64,000 nucleotides of DNA, from assembly GCA_900471485.1 (NCBI GenBank), contig UCEU01000013.1, positions 1 through 64,000 of the forward strand, given 5' to 3'. This DNA is from Hyphomicrobiales bacterium. Lineage in GTDB: Bacteria > Pseudomonadota > Alphaproteobacteria > Rhizobiales > Rhizobiaceae. The notes under the pieces are model-generated. The model worked only from the letters and a program-made list of their open reading frames with translations, ran no database searches and had not been told where the DNA came from. Made by a program: the position numbers and the translations under genes. Positions 34,762 through 43,569 of the stretch are shown piece after piece (position 1 is the stretch's first letter; every line of letters starts with the position of its first letter).

Positions 34762-35109
34762 ATGATGGCGGATGACCGCGAGGAGAGTCTAGAAGAGCGC
34801 CGTGCGCAGCTGGGAGCGAAACTCGCGACCAAGCGCATCGAAGCGGGGAAGGACGAGGCCGACGAGGCCCGCGCCGAGGTAAGCCGCAAGGGCTACGCCC
34901 AGGCGATGAAGCTTTCGAGCGAGTTCATTTCCGCGATCGTCGTCGGCGCCGTTCTTGGCTATCTCTTCGACCGCTTTGTCGGCACTGCGCCTTGGGGGTT
35001 GATGGTTCTTCTTCTTCTTGGATTCGGTGCTGGCGTGTTGAACGTTATGCGCGCGGCTGGAAAGGTGTCGAAACCGAGCCCGGCCAGTCGCAGCAACGAC
35101 AATAAATAG
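34762..35109 (+). CDS. atpI: ATP synthase assembly protein AtpI
   Basis: This 115-residue protein has a charged N-terminal half (EESLEERRAQLGAKLATKRI) and two hydrophobic segments (SEFISAIVVGAVLGYLFDRF and GLMVLLLLGFGAGVLNVMRA), the AtpI architecture. AtpI helps assemble the c-ring of the F0 sector. GGAGGAGAG lies just before the tandem ATGs at 34762/34765. It is the first gene of the F0 operon atpI-atpB-atpE-atpF'-atpF. Confidence 0.9.
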   Translation: MMADDREESLEERRAQLGAKLATKRIEAGKDEADEARAEVSRKGYAQAMKLSSEFISAIVVGAVLGYLFDRFVGTAPWGLMVLLLLGFGAGVLNVMRAAGKVSKPSPASRSNDNK

Positions 35110-35181
35110 GGCGGATGCTTCGGCGTTCGATCCAGTGCAAGGCGCTCGTGTCATGCGGGCCAAAGATAGAGAGAACAAGCG

Positions 35182-35934
35182 GTGTCTAACGATCCGACCC
35201 ATCAGTTCCTGATCCAGAAGATTGTGCCGATCGAAGTCGGTGGAATTGATTTCTCGTTTACGAATGCATCGCTGTTCATGGTGGCTTCCGCGGCTGTTGC
35301 CGCCGGCTTCCTGTATTTCTCGACCTCGAACCGCGCCATCGTGCCGGGCCGCTCGCAGTCCGTCGCCGAAATGTCCTACGAGTTCATCGCTGGCATGCTG
35401 AAGGAAGGCGCAGGAACCAAGGGGATGAAGTTCTTCCCGCTGGTCTTCTCGCTCTTCATGTTCGTGCTGACGGCAAACCTGCTCGGCATGTTCCCTTACT
35501 TCTTCACCGTCACCAGCCAGATCATCGTCACCTTTGCTCTCGCGCTGCTCGTCATCGGTACGGTTCTTGTCTACGGCTTCTACAAGCACGGCTTCCACTT
35601 CCTGAACGTGTTCATACCGCAAGGTGTGCCTGGATTGCTGCTGCCGCTGGTCGTCGCGATTGAAATCATCTCCTTCCTTTCCCGCCCGATTTCGCTCTCC
35701 GTTCGTCTTTTCGCGAACATGCTGGCCGGCCACATCACCCTCAAAGTGTTCGCGGGCTTCGTTGCCTCGCTGGGAGCGCTGGGTGCCGTGGGTATCGGCG
35801 GAGCCGTTCTTCCCCTCATCATGACGGTCGCCCTGACCGGTCTCGAGTTCCTCGTCGCCTTCCTCCAGGCTTACGTCTTCGCGGTACTGACTTGCATGTA
35901 CCTCAACGACGCGATCCATCCGGGTGGCCACTAA
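35182..35934 (+). CDS. atpB: F0F1 ATP synthase subunit a
   Basis: This 250-residue integral membrane subunit a forms the proton half-channels against the c-ring. Conserved segments are visible: [23 protein letters not shown], and the helix with the essential arginine in [20 protein letters not shown]. It starts with a GTG. Length is usual for alphaproteobacteria. It lies about 70 bp after atpI and 72 bp before atpE. Confidence 0.95.
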   Translation: MSNDPTHQFLIQKIVPIEVGGIDFSFTNASLFMVASAAVAAGFLYFSTSNRAIVPGRSQSVAEMSYEFIAGMLKEGAGTKGMKFFPLVFSLFMFVLTANLLGMFPYFFTVTSQIIVTFALALLVIGTVLVYGFYKHGFHFLNVFIPQGVPGLLLPLVVAIEIISFLSRPISLSVRLFANMLAGHITLKVFAGFVASLGALGAVGIGGAVLPLIMTVALTGLEFLVAFLQAYVFAVLTCMYLNDAIHPGGH

Positions 35935-36006
35935 GGGATACCGACATTGACGCCCATCGGGCGTCAGTCAAATCGCCGCAACACAACCATTTCAAAGGAG
36001 TTCAAC

Positions 36007-36234
36007 ATGGAAGCGGAAGCAGCAAAGTTCATCGGTGCAGGTCTGGCTTGCTTTGGTATGGCCGGTACGGCTCTCGGCCTCGGCAACATCTTCGGCAGCT
36101 ACCTCTCGGGTGCTCTGCGCAACCCGTCTGCTGCTGACAGCCAGTTCGGCCGTCTGGTATTCGGCTTCGCCGTTACGGAAGCTCTGGGCATCTTCTCGCT
36201 GCTCGTCGCTCTCCTCCTGCTCTTCGCCGTTTAA
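36007..36234 (+). CDS. atpE: F0F1 ATP synthase subunit c
   Basis: This 75-residue hairpin of two membrane helices begins [20 protein letters not shown]. The polar loop [12 protein letters not shown] is followed by the second helix with the proton-carrying glutamate in [13 protein letters not shown]. The start ATG at 36007 follows AAAGGAG. It builds the rotating c-ring. Codon usage is biased toward highly expressed codons, as expected for a multicopy subunit. Confidence 0.96.
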   Translation: MEAEAAKFIGAGLACFGMAGTALGLGNIFGSYLSGALRNPSAADSQFGRLVFGFAVTEALGIFSLLVALLLLFAV

Positions 36235-36312
36235 TTTCGGCGCATTGAGGGATCACGGCCTGCGGACCGCAAGCCGTGATCCTTTGCATTTGCAGTACAC
36301 CTGGAGGTGAGC

Positions 36313-36951
36313 ATGTTTTTTGTGACCCCGGCTTACGCTGAAGAAGCCCCGGCGGGAACCGCAGAAACTGGTGCAACGACCGGTACCGACACGCATGCTG
36401 CCCCGGCCGCAGGCGAGGTCCACACCGAGACCGGCGTGCCAGCCGAACACCATGGCGGTGTGTTTCCGCCTTTCGATTCGACGACTTTCGCATCGCAGCT
36501 GCTCTGGCTGGCGATCACGTTTGGCGTCTTCTTCGTGCTCATGCAAAAGGTCATCGCACCGCGCATCAGCGGTATCCTCGATCAGCGCCACACGCGCATC
36601 AGCCAGGATCTCGATGAGGCCGGCCGCCTGAAGGCCGAAGCCGACGCAGCCGTTGCGACCTATGAAGCCGAACTCGCCGAAGCCCGTGCGAAGTCGAACG
36701 CGATCGGCACTGCCGCCCGCGACGCCGCCAAGCTGAAGGCAGAAGCCGACCGCAAGGCCATTGAAGCCAATCTCGCTGAAAAGCTGAAGGCTGCCGAAGG
36801 CCGCATCGCCGAAATCAAGGCGAAGGCATTTGGTGACGTCGGCACGATCGCCGAGGAAACCGCGACCGCCGTCGTCGAACAGCTTATCGGCGGCACCGCT
36901 GCCAAGGCTGACGTCGCCGCTGCCGTTGCAGCCGCCAAGAAGGGAGCTTGA
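36313..36951 (+). CDS. atpF': F0F1 ATP synthase subunit b'
   Basis: This 212-residue subunit b' has an N-terminal hydrophilic segment ([20 protein letters not shown]), a single membrane helix ([20 protein letters not shown]) and a long coiled coil of Ala, Glu, Lys and Arg that forms half of the peripheral stalk. It is paired with b as in photosynthetic and alphaproteobacterial ATP synthases. The ATG at 36313 is five bases from GGAGG, better than the GTG at 36307. The next gene, atpF, begins 3 bp after the stop. Confidence 0.92.
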   Translation: MFFVTPAYAEEAPAGTAETGATTGTDTHAAPAAGEVHTETGVPAEHHGGVFPPFDSTTFASQLLWLAITFGVFFVLMQKVIAPRISGILDQRHTRISQDLDEAGRLKAEADAAVATYEAELAEARAKSNAIGTAARDAAKLKAEADRKAIEANLAEKLKAAEGRIAEIKAKAFGDVGTIAEETATAVVEQLIGGTAAKADVAAAVAAAKKGA

Positions 36952-36954
36952 TCG

Positions 36955-37446
36955 ATGGAATTTGCACTGGACGCAACATTCTTTGCGATGATCGGCCTGT
37001 TCATCTTCCTGGCGCTTGTGGTTTACCTCAAGGTTCCGGGAATGATGGCGAAGTCGCTCGACGACCGCGCCGATCAGATCCGCAACGAACTCTCCGAGGC
37101 CAAGCGCCTGCGCGAAGAGGCCCAGCACCTGCTGGCCGAATACCAGCGCAAGCGTAAGGAAGCCGAGGCTGAAGCCGCGAATATCGTGGCTGCCGCCGAG
37201 CGCGAAGCTGAGATGTTCACCGCCGAAGCCAAGAAGAAGACGGAAGAATTCGTCGCCAACCGCACCGCGGTTTCCGAGGCGAAGATCAAGCAGGCCGAGG
37301 CCGACGCGATGAAGCAGGTTCGTTCTGCCGCCGTCGATCTGGCGATCGCCGCTGCCGAATCCGTTCTGGCGAAGAAGGCCGATGCGAAGGTTCAGTCCGA
37401 ACTCTTCAGCAACGCGCTGGGCCAGGTGAAGACCCGCCTCAACTAA
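36955..37446 (+). CDS. atpF: F0F1 ATP synthase subunit b
   Basis: This 163-residue subunit b has an N-terminal membrane helix (MEFALDATFFAMIGLFIFLA) and then a charged coiled coil rich in Glu, Ala and Lys that dimerises with b' to form the peripheral stalk. It follows b' after 3 bp and is closed by a strong terminator. The F1 genes (atpHAGDC) are not nearby, the usual separation in rhizobia. Confidence 0.94.
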   Translation: MEFALDATFFAMIGLFIFLALVVYLKVPGMMAKSLDDRADQIRNELSEAKRLREEAQHLLAEYQRKRKEAEAEAANIVAAAEREAEMFTAEAKKKTEEFVANRTAVSEAKIKQAEADAMKQVRSAAVDLAIAAAESVLAKKADAKVQSELFSNALGQVKTRLN

Positions 37447-37467
37447 CGTTGACGCATCGCTTTCAAG

Positions 37468-37492
37468 AACCCCGCCTCGGCGGGGTTTTTTC
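37468..37492 (+). terminator. Rho-independent terminator of the atp F0 operon
   Basis: AACCCCGC-CTCG-GCGGGGTT forms an eight-pair stem with a four-base loop, followed immediately by TTTTCG. It lies about 20 bp after the atpF stop and also separates atpF from the convergent rnhB gene. Confidence 0.88.
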
Positions 37493-37530
37493 GTTTTGGG
37501 GCGTCTTCGATACGTGAGGTGATGGAGCTT

Positions 37531-38202
37531 TCACTCGCCTTCGATGACGAGCGTCTTCTTCAGCGGCCGGAACGACATGCGGTGAAGCGGGCAGGGGCCG
37601 TGCTTCTCGATGCCGGCACGATGCTGGGCCGTGCCGTAGCCGGCATGCGCCGCGAAGCCATAGGCGGGGAAGATGAGATCGGCACGCGCCATCATCCGGT
37701 CGCGGGTGACCTTGGCGACGATCGAGGCGGCGGCGATGGAGACGGATCGCGCGTCGCCCTTGACGACCGCCTGGCCGGGGCATTCGAGCCCGGGAGGCAC
37801 GTCGAGCCCATCGGTCAGCGCGTAGCTTGCCGGGATCGCGAGGCTCATGATCGCCCGGCGCATGGCATCGAGGCTCGCCTTGCGGATATCGGTGTCGTCG
37901 ATGCGGGTGGACGAGGATGAGGCGATGGCGACCGTGGCTGTCGCCAGGATCTGCGCGAACAGCTCCTCACGCTTCTGCGCCGAGAGCTGCTTGGAATCGT
38001 TCAGCCCCTCGGGGATGCGCTTGGGATCGAGGATGACGGCGGCGGCGACGACGGGACCGGCGAGCGGCCCGCGGCCGGCTTCATCGGCGCCTGCGACCGG
38101 CCAGTGGCCGGCCTTGCGCGCCTTCAACTCGAGCCGGAAATCCGGCACCAGCGGGACGTCTTCGAAAAGCATAGGAGAATCGGGTGGCGTGCGACGTTTC
38201 AT
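37531..38202 (-). CDS. rnhB: Ribonuclease HII
   Basis: This 223-residue RNase HII begins [20 protein letters not shown] and has the active-site opening [21 protein letters not shown] (catalytic Asp-Glu). It is followed by [35 protein letters not shown] and [19 protein letters not shown], matching the four acidic residues of the family. It removes RNA primers and misincorporated ribonucleotides from DNA. The ATG at 38202 has CGAGG upstream; a second Met ten codons later lacks one. It lies 107 bp downstream of the radical SAM gene on the same strand. Confidence 0.94.
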   Translation of the reverse strand: MKRRTPPDSPMLFEDVPLVPDFRLELKARKAGHWPVAGADEAGRGPLAGPVVAAAVILDPKRIPEGLNDSKQLSAQKREELFAQILATATVAIASSSSTRIDDTDIRKASLDAMRRAIMSLAIPASYALTDGLDVPPGLECPGQAVVKGDARSVSIAAASIVAKVTRDRMMARADLIFPAYGFAAHAGYGTAQHRAGIEKHGPCPLHRMSFRPLKKTLVIEGE

Positions 38203-38309
38203 GCGGCTGAACCTCGCACGCCAACCCGATTTCCTGCAAGTCCCCGGATAGGGCGGCACACCGGGGACTTGAGCGCGGACGGGCAGGGCAGCCGCCCGCG
38301 AAGCTGATA

Positions 38310-39467
38310 TCAGAGCAGCGACAGCTGCACGCCGCTGCCGTCGGGCGGCACGAAGAGGTCGTCGCGAAGCGGCATGCTGCGCCTCGTCATGCCGAGCCTC
38401 TTCGTCGCCATCTCGAAGCGGCGGGAAATCTGCCAGGCATAGGGACCGGCCCCTTTCATCCGCTTGCCGAACTCGGCGTCGTAATCCTTTCCGCCGCGCA
38501 TCGAGCGCACCAGCGACATGACGTGGCGGTAGCGGTCGGGATAATTCTGCAGCAGCCAGTCGCGAAACAGCGGCGAGACCTCGAGCGGCAGGCGCAGGAT
38601 CACGTAACCGGCCCCGGTAGCGCCGGCGGCATGCGCGGCATCGAGAATGCGCTCCAGCTCGTGATCGTTCAGCGCCGGGATCATCGGCGCCGCCATGACG
38701 GATGTCTGCACGCCGGCCTCTGCCAGCGCCCGAATGGCTTCCAGCCGCCGTGTCGGCGTCGAGGCGCGCGGCTCCATCGTCCGCGCCAGCTTGCGGTCGA
38801 GCGTGGTCACCGACAGCGACACCCGCACGAGGTTGCGCTTCGCCATGCTCTCCAGGATATCGAGATCCCGCATGACCATCGCCGACTTGGTGACGATGGA
38901 GACGGGATGATTGGCCCTATCAAGCACCTCGAGGATCTGCCGCATAACGCGCCATTCCTTCTCGATCGGCTGGTACGGGTCGGTATTGGTGCCGATCGCG
39001 ATCACCCGCGGCTTGTAGCCGGGCTTTGCCAGTTCCCGCTCGAGAAGCTTCGCGGCATCCGGCTTGGCGAACAGCTTGGCCTCGAAGTCGAGACCGGCCG
39101 AAAGCCCCATATAGGCGTGGGTGGGCCGCGCGAAACAGTAGATGCAGCCATGCTCGCAGCCGCGATAGGGATTGATCGACCGGTCGAACGGGATGTCGGG
39201 CGATTCGTTGCGGGTAATCGCCGTGCGTGGCTTCTCGATCTGCACCTCGGTGCGAAACGGCGGCAGGTCTTCCAGCGTCTCCCAGCCGTCGTCATAGACC
39301 TCGCGGCGCATAGGCTCGAACCGGCCACTCGGGTTCAACCCGGCTGCCCGCCCGCGACGACGGTCCACCTCGATCCTGAGACCGGAAGAAACGATCATTG
39401 CGTCGGCAATATCTGCAGTATTGGCAGGCGCAAACGCGGCCTGCCCTGCAAGGGACTGTTCGTTCAT
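38310..39467 (-). CDS. PA0069-family radical SAM protein (SplB-like)
   Basis: This 385-residue radical SAM enzyme has the cluster motif [13 protein letters not shown] (CX3CX2C, about residue 106) and belongs to the PA0069 family of the SplB/spore-photoproduct-lyase-like group. The inserted region [14 protein letters not shown] precedes the barrel. Later motifs such as [35 protein letters not shown] and [20 protein letters not shown] match that group. The biochemical role is not established; DNA repair is often proposed. A LexA-type box lies 71 bp upstream, overlapping a plausible -35 element, which supports damage-inducible expression. The start at 39467 follows GGAG. Confidence 0.88.
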   Translation of the reverse strand: MNEQSLAGQAAFAPANTADIADAMIVSSGLRIEVDRRRGRAAGLNPSGRFEPMRREVYDDGWETLEDLPPFRTEVQIEKPRTAITRNESPDIPFDRSINPYRGCEHGCIYCFARPTHAYMGLSAGLDFEAKLFAKPDAAKLLERELAKPGYKPRVIAIGTNTDPYQPIEKEWRVMRQILEVLDRANHPVSIVTKSAMVMRDLDILESMAKRNLVRVSLSVTTLDRKLARTMEPRASTPTRRLEAIRALAEAGVQTSVMAAPMIPALNDHELERILDAAHAAGATGAGYVILRLPLEVSPLFRDWLLQNYPDRYRHVMSLVRSMRGGKDYDAEFGKRMKGAGPYAWQISRRFEMATKRLGMTRRSMPLRDDLFVPPDGSGVQLSLL

Positions 39468-39537
39468 TGGATTCTCCACCGACGGAAACGTTGTGCGTCC
39501 GCCCGTTCTTGTGATTAGATTCCTATCGCCAAAAGGA

Positions 39538-39552
39538 GAACATTGCAAGAAC
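39538..39552. promoter_or_regulatory. Alphaproteobacterial LexA box (GAAC-N7-GAAC)
   Basis: GAAC-ATTGCAA-GAAC matches the direct-repeat LexA box of alphaproteobacteria, read as GTTC-N7-GTTC on the minus strand. On that strand it overlaps TTGCAA, which sits 17 bp from TAGGAA, a plausible -35/-10 pair for the radical SAM gene. A third GAAC occurs nearby at non-standard spacing. The box is also 57 bp before the divergent glycosyltransferase gene. Confidence 0.6.
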
Positions 39553-39608
39553 AAAAATGGAGAACATCGCCGCTGGAAAAATTTTGTGCGCCGCTCTATG
39601 AATAGGCA

Positions 39609-40127
39609 ATGTTGACGGTTTTACTTGAGTGCCACGATCAGGAACCTGAGCTGGCGCAGACATTATCGGTATTGGTGGCAGGTGCGATCGAGGGCCTCGT
39701 GTGCGATGTCGTCGTGCTGGATCACGGCTCTCGCGACGGTACGTCGCGGGTGGCGGACGCAGCCGGTTGCCGCTTTCACCAGCAGTGGGACATCAAGGAT
39801 GTGCTGCGTTCGGCGCGCGGAGAATGGCTGCTCTTCGTCGAGCCCGGCGCCCGCCCGCAGAGCGGCTGGATCGATGAGATCGCCGAGTATGTGTCTCTGA
39901 ACAAGACGCCCGCCCGCTTCACCGCCTCGCGCGGCTATCGCCGCCCGTTCTTCCGCCGTATCGGCCGCTCCACGCCGCCGCTGGAGCTCGGCTATCTTGT
40001 GCCGAAGAAGCAGGCGATCGCGGCCGCCAGGAATGGCATGCGCCTGGCGGAGTTCGTCAAGGGCCAGAAGCTGCGCAAGCTTTCCAGCGAGCTGATCCCC
40101 TCCTGGGTTGCCCGCGCCGCGCGCTGA
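39609..40127 (+). CDS. Family 2-like glycosyltransferase
   Basis: This 172-residue protein begins MLTVLLECHDQEPELAQTLS and shows the GT-A fold opening: VVVLDHGSRDGTSRVADAAG (nucleotide-binding Asp), then GEWLLFVEPGARPQSGWIDE (a relaxed form of the DXD segment) and an acceptor part rich in Arg. It lacks the membrane helices of longer GT2 proteins and is short for the family. The ATG at 39609 has a weak ribosome site. Whether it is catalytic and on which acceptor cannot be seen. It diverges from the radical SAM gene and converges with moaB. Confidence 0.7.
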   Translation: MLTVLLECHDQEPELAQTLSVLVAGAIEGLVCDVVVLDHGSRDGTSRVADAAGCRFHQQWDIKDVLRSARGEWLLFVEPGARPQSGWIDEIAEYVSLNKTPARFTASRGYRRPFFRRIGRSTPPLELGYLVPKKQAIAAARNGMRLAEFVKGQKLRKLSSELIPSWVARAAR

Positions 40128-40143
40128 GCGGGCAGGGGAAGGC

Positions 40144-40695
40144 TCAGCCGCCGGCGCCGCGCTTCAGGTGCTCGTCGAGACGCGGCATGATCTCCACGAA
40201 ATTGCACGGCATGTGGCGGTAGTCGAGTTGCGCCTTGAGAATGCCGTCCCAGGCATCCTTGCAGGCGCCGGGGGAGCCGGGCAGCACGAAGATGAAGGTC
40301 GCGTTGGCGACACCCGCCGTGGCCCGCGACTGGATCGTCGACGTGCCGATCTTGTCGTAGGAGATGCGGTGGAATACCTCGGAGAAGCCGTCCATCCGTT
40401 TCTCGAACAGCGGCTCCAGCGCCTCGGGCGTCACGTCGCGGCCGGTAAAGCCGGTGCCGCCGGTGGTGATGACGACGTCTATGCCGTCGGTCTCTGTCCA
40501 TGACTTCACGCGCGAAAAGATCGCCTGCCGGTCGTCGGGCACGATGGCGCGGTCCACCAGCCGGTGTCCGGCCTCGGTGATCCGTTGTGCCAGCGTGTCG
40601 CCGGAGCGGTCGTCGGCGGCCGTGCGGGTATCCGATATGGTGAGAACGGCGATGCCGACGGGGATGAAAGGCCGCTGTTCGTCAAGACCTGCCAT
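40144..40695 (-). CDS. moaB: Molybdenum cofactor biosynthesis protein MoaB/MogA-like
   Basis: This 183-residue MPT-binding protein has the MoCF signature DVVITTGGTGFTGRDVTPEAL and a trailing FVLPGSPGACKDAWDGIL, typical of MoaB. It adenylylates molybdopterin during molybdenum cofactor synthesis. The ATG at 40695 follows GGAGG; a GTG two codons earlier would sit on top of the ribosome site. It overlaps the end of ispE by 14 bp, so the two are co-translated despite unrelated pathways. Confidence 0.92.
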   Translation of the reverse strand: MAGLDEQRPFIPVGIAVLTISDTRTAADDRSGDTLAQRITEAGHRLVDRAIVPDDRQAIFSRVKSWTETDGIDVVITTGGTGFTGRDVTPEALEPLFEKRMDGFSEVFHRISYDKIGTSTIQSRATAGVANATFIFVLPGSPGACKDAWDGILKAQLDYRHMPCNFVEIMPRLDEHLKRGAGG

Positions 40696-41602
40696 CTGCA
40701 CCTCCGTTCATGTTCGCTCCGGCCATGTTCGCGCCGGGAATGGTTTCCGTCGCCTGGAAATACCAGTCCGGCCTCTGCCTGTGAAGCGCGGCCGCGGCGG
40801 TCTGCGCCAATTCGGATGACTGGAACAGTCCGAAGCACGTCGCGCCGGAGCCCGACATGCGCACCAGATCGGCGCCCTGTTCGTTGAGCATCGCGGAGAT
40901 CTCGCCGATTTCGGGTAGCATCGCGCGCGCCGGCGGTTCCAGATCGTTGCGCATCAAGCGGATGGCGTCGAGCCAGCCTGCGGCTCTGTTGGTCGAGAGG
41001 GGGGGATTGGTCTTGGTTGCGAGCCTTCGGAACACCTCGGGTGTGGAAACGCCCTTCAGCGGGTTGGCGAGCACCATCGCGAAGTGAGGCAGGTCGGCAA
41101 CCGGCTCGATCACTTCGCCGATCCCCCGCGCGATCAGCGGCGTGCTGTGCAGGCACATCGGCACGTCGGCGCCAAGGCTCAGCGCGATCGCATCGATCAC
41201 CGTTGCCGGCAGCGAAACCTCCCACAGGCGCGACAGCCCGCGCAGTGTCGCCGCCGCATCCGCCGAGCCGCCGCCGATGCCCGAGGCGATCGGCAGGTTT
41301 TTTTGAAGATGGATATGAACCGGCGGCGCATCGGCGCCCGCCTGCAGGGCAGCATCGCGCAGCCGGTCGCGGGCGCGGATCACCAGATTGTCCGCTCTCG
41401 CATCGCCAAGTGCGTCGCCGAAGCGGCCGGATATCTCGAAGCTGTCCTTGTCGGCGGGGGTAAGCTCCAGCCGGTCTCCATGCCGGGCAAAGGTCACCAG
41501 CATGTCGAGCAGATGGTAGCCGTCGTCTCTCTGGCCCGTCACATGCAGGGCCAGATTGATCTTCGCGAACGCGTCCTCGACGATCATGCCTTTCTCAGGC
41601 AT
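40682..41602 (-). CDS. ispE: 4-diphosphocytidyl-2-C-methyl-D-erythritol kinase
   Basis: IspE phosphorylates CDP-ME in the MEP isoprenoid pathway. The 306-residue GHMP kinase has AFAKINLALHVTGQRDDGYH at the N-terminus, the phosphate-binding LPIASGIGGGSADAAATLRG, and VRMSGSGATCFGLF near the C-terminus. The start is the Met at 41602; an ATG five codons later (41587) is also possible. The 3' end overlaps moaB by 14 bp. The TPR protein gene lies just upstream, and the polyprenyl synthase that uses the pathway's product is about 2 kb away. Confidence 0.94.
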   Translation of the reverse strand: MPEKGMIVEDAFAKINLALHVTGQRDDGYHLLDMLVTFARHGDRLELTPADKDSFEISGRFGDALGDARADNLVIRARDRLRDAALQAGADAPPVHIHLQKNLPIASGIGGGSADAAATLRGLSRLWEVSLPATVIDAIALSLGADVPMCLHSTPLIARGIGEVIEPVADLPHFAMVLANPLKGVSTPEVFRRLATKTNPPLSTNRAAGWLDAIRLMRNDLEPPARAMLPEIGEISAMLNEQGADLVRMSGSGATCFGLFQSSELAQTAAAALHRQRPDWYFQATETIPGANMAGANMNGGADGRS

Positions 41603-41608
41603 GTCCTA

Positions 41609-43441
41609 TCAGGACTTCTTGTCGGCAGGCTTCGGCTCGACCGGAGCGGGGTCCGGCTGCTTCTTGTCGGCCGCCTTCGTGCTGTCGCCGTCCGCCGGCA
41701 GGCCGTTGGCGATCTTTTCCTTGATCTTCGGAATCTCGGCCTCTTCCGGATCGGAGCTCAGCGCCCGGTTCCACTGGTAGACGGCTTCGAGCTTGCGGCC
41801 GACGCGCCAGTAGGCATCGCCGAGGTGGTCGTTGATCGTAGCGTCGCCCGCCTTGATCTGCGCCGCCTTCTCCAGCTCGGTCACGGCGTCATCGAACTTG
41901 TTGAGGCGGTAATATGCCCAGCCGAGCGAGTCGATGATGTAGCCATCGTCGGGACGCAGGTCGACGGCCTTGCGGATCATCGTCAGGCCCTCGTCGAGGT
42001 TCCGGTTCATGTCGATCCAGGAATAGCCGAGATAGTTCAGCACCTGCGGCTGGTCCGGATTGAGCTCCAGCGCCTTGCGGAAGTTCGGCTCCGCCTGGTC
42101 CCACTTCTTCAGGCGCTCATAGGCGATGCCGCGCTGGAAGAACACGGTCCACGCGCCACGGCCCGGCAGCGGTCCGATGACGTCGACGGCCTTGTCGTAG
42201 TTGGCGGCCATGGCGGCATAGTCCTTGGCGTCCGAGAGAACGCTGCCATAGGCCAGATAGCTGCGCACATCCTTGGGGTCGGAGGTGATCAGGTCCTGAA
42301 GGTGCTTGCGCGCCTCCTCGATCTTGCCGCCCTGGGCAAGCGCCAGGCCGAGCTGCAGCTCCGAGACGCGGCTCATCGGCGAGTTGTCCGGCACCTGGTT
42401 GTAGAGCGCGATGGCGCGGTCCATCTGGTTCTGCTTTTCCGCGATACCACCAAGCATGACCAGGAGGTCGGCGCTATCGGGATCGAGCGCTTTGGCGGTC
42501 TGCAGGTAGAGCGAAACGATGTCCTCGGCGCCGTCGCGGTTCAGCGCGCCGCCGATCGAAAACAGGACGCCGGCGGCGCCCTGCTTGGCGTTCTGCACCT
42601 GCTGTTCCTGCTTCTCGCCCTTTTCGATGCTCTGGCGCAGCGCGTTGAGCGGCGCGTAGTTGGCGATCAGGTTGTCGCCCACCGAGATCGCGTCCAGCGC
42701 CTTCTGCTTGTTGCCCTGCGAGGCCTCGAGGCGGGCAAGCGCGATGACTGCACGCATGAAGGTATCGGGCGCCGTCGCGCCGCCGTCCTTGTCGAGAACG
42801 GCATCGTTGAGGTTCTGGCGGGCGGCCTTGATGTCGCCGTTGACGATCGCGATGGCGCCGGCATTGTAGGACTTGAAGATGCCGACCCAATCCGGGCCCT
42901 TGATCTTCTGCGCCATGGCCAGCGCTTCCTTGCCACGGCCGGCGCCGGCGCGCGCCCAGGCGGCCAGAAGGTCGTTCATCATCCGGTCGAGATCATTCGG
43001 ACCGTTGTACTTCAGGAGGGATTCGGCGGTCTTGAACTCGCCGCGGCGAACGGCGTCCATGCTGCGCACGATCGTGGTGATGCGCTCGACCGACGAATCC
43101 TTCTTCAGGTCGTTGGCATATTTCACGCCGTCCTTGATGTCGCCGTTGAGAAGCAGCGAGATCATCAGCCGCTGGCGGATCTCGGGATTGCCCGGCTCGA
43201 ACTGCAGCGCCTTCTTGTAGAGCTCGATCGCCGTCTCGTAGTCGTGATCGACATCGGCGGTGCGGGCCGCGAGAAATGCGCCGGCGAAGCTGTCGACGCT
43301 GTCGGGGTCGAACATCACGGTCGCGGCGGCATCGGCCGGCTTGGCCGCGTCTTCGGCATTCACGCCACCGAGCGCTGCCAGCGATAGGACCGCTGCCAAG
43401 GCTGCGCTCGAAAGAAGACGGATGGCACGTGTCTGCCGCAT
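41609..43441 (-). CDS. Exported TPR-repeat protein
   Basis: This 610-residue protein has a signal peptide (IRLLSSAALAAVLSLAALGG, cleavage near VNA) and then tandem tetratricopeptide repeats across almost the full length, for example RGIAYERLKKWDQAEPNFRK and IIDSLGWAYYRLNKFDDAVT. A Lys/Pro/Asp-rich tail closes it. Such proteins act as periplasmic or membrane scaffolds; the partner is unknown. It precedes ispE by 6 bp and probably shares its transcript. The ATG at 43441 follows GAGAGG. Confidence 0.85.
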   Translation of the reverse strand: MRQTRAIRLLSSAALAAVLSLAALGGVNAEDAAKPADAAATVMFDPDSVDSFAGAFLAARTADVDHDYETAIELYKKALQFEPGNPEIRQRLMISLLLNGDIKDGVKYANDLKKDSSVERITTIVRSMDAVRRGEFKTAESLLKYNGPNDLDRMMNDLLAAWARAGAGRGKEALAMAQKIKGPDWVGIFKSYNAGAIAIVNGDIKAARQNLNDAVLDKDGGATAPDTFMRAVIALARLEASQGNKQKALDAISVGDNLIANYAPLNALRQSIEKGEKQEQQVQNAKQGAAGVLFSIGGALNRDGAEDIVSLYLQTAKALDPDSADLLVMLGGIAEKQNQMDRAIALYNQVPDNSPMSRVSELQLGLALAQGGKIEEARKHLQDLITSDPKDVRSYLAYGSVLSDAKDYAAMAANYDKAVDVIGPLPGRGAWTVFFQRGIAYERLKKWDQAEPNFRKALELNPDQPQVLNYLGYSWIDMNRNLDEGLTMIRKAVDLRPDDGYIIDSLGWAYYRLNKFDDAVTELEKAAQIKAGDATINDHLGDAYWRVGRKLEAVYQWNRALSSDPEEAEIPKIKEKIANGLPADGDSTKAADKKQPDPAPVEPKPADKKS

Positions 43442-43569
43442 TAGAAAACCTCTCTCACAGGGCAGCCGGCCTCGCCCGACTGCAAAATCAGTAGAATGAC
43501 TGATTCACAACAGGATGGCTTTTTTGAAGCGGCCCCGCAATAAAATCAGCCGCGATCCGTGACCGTCGA

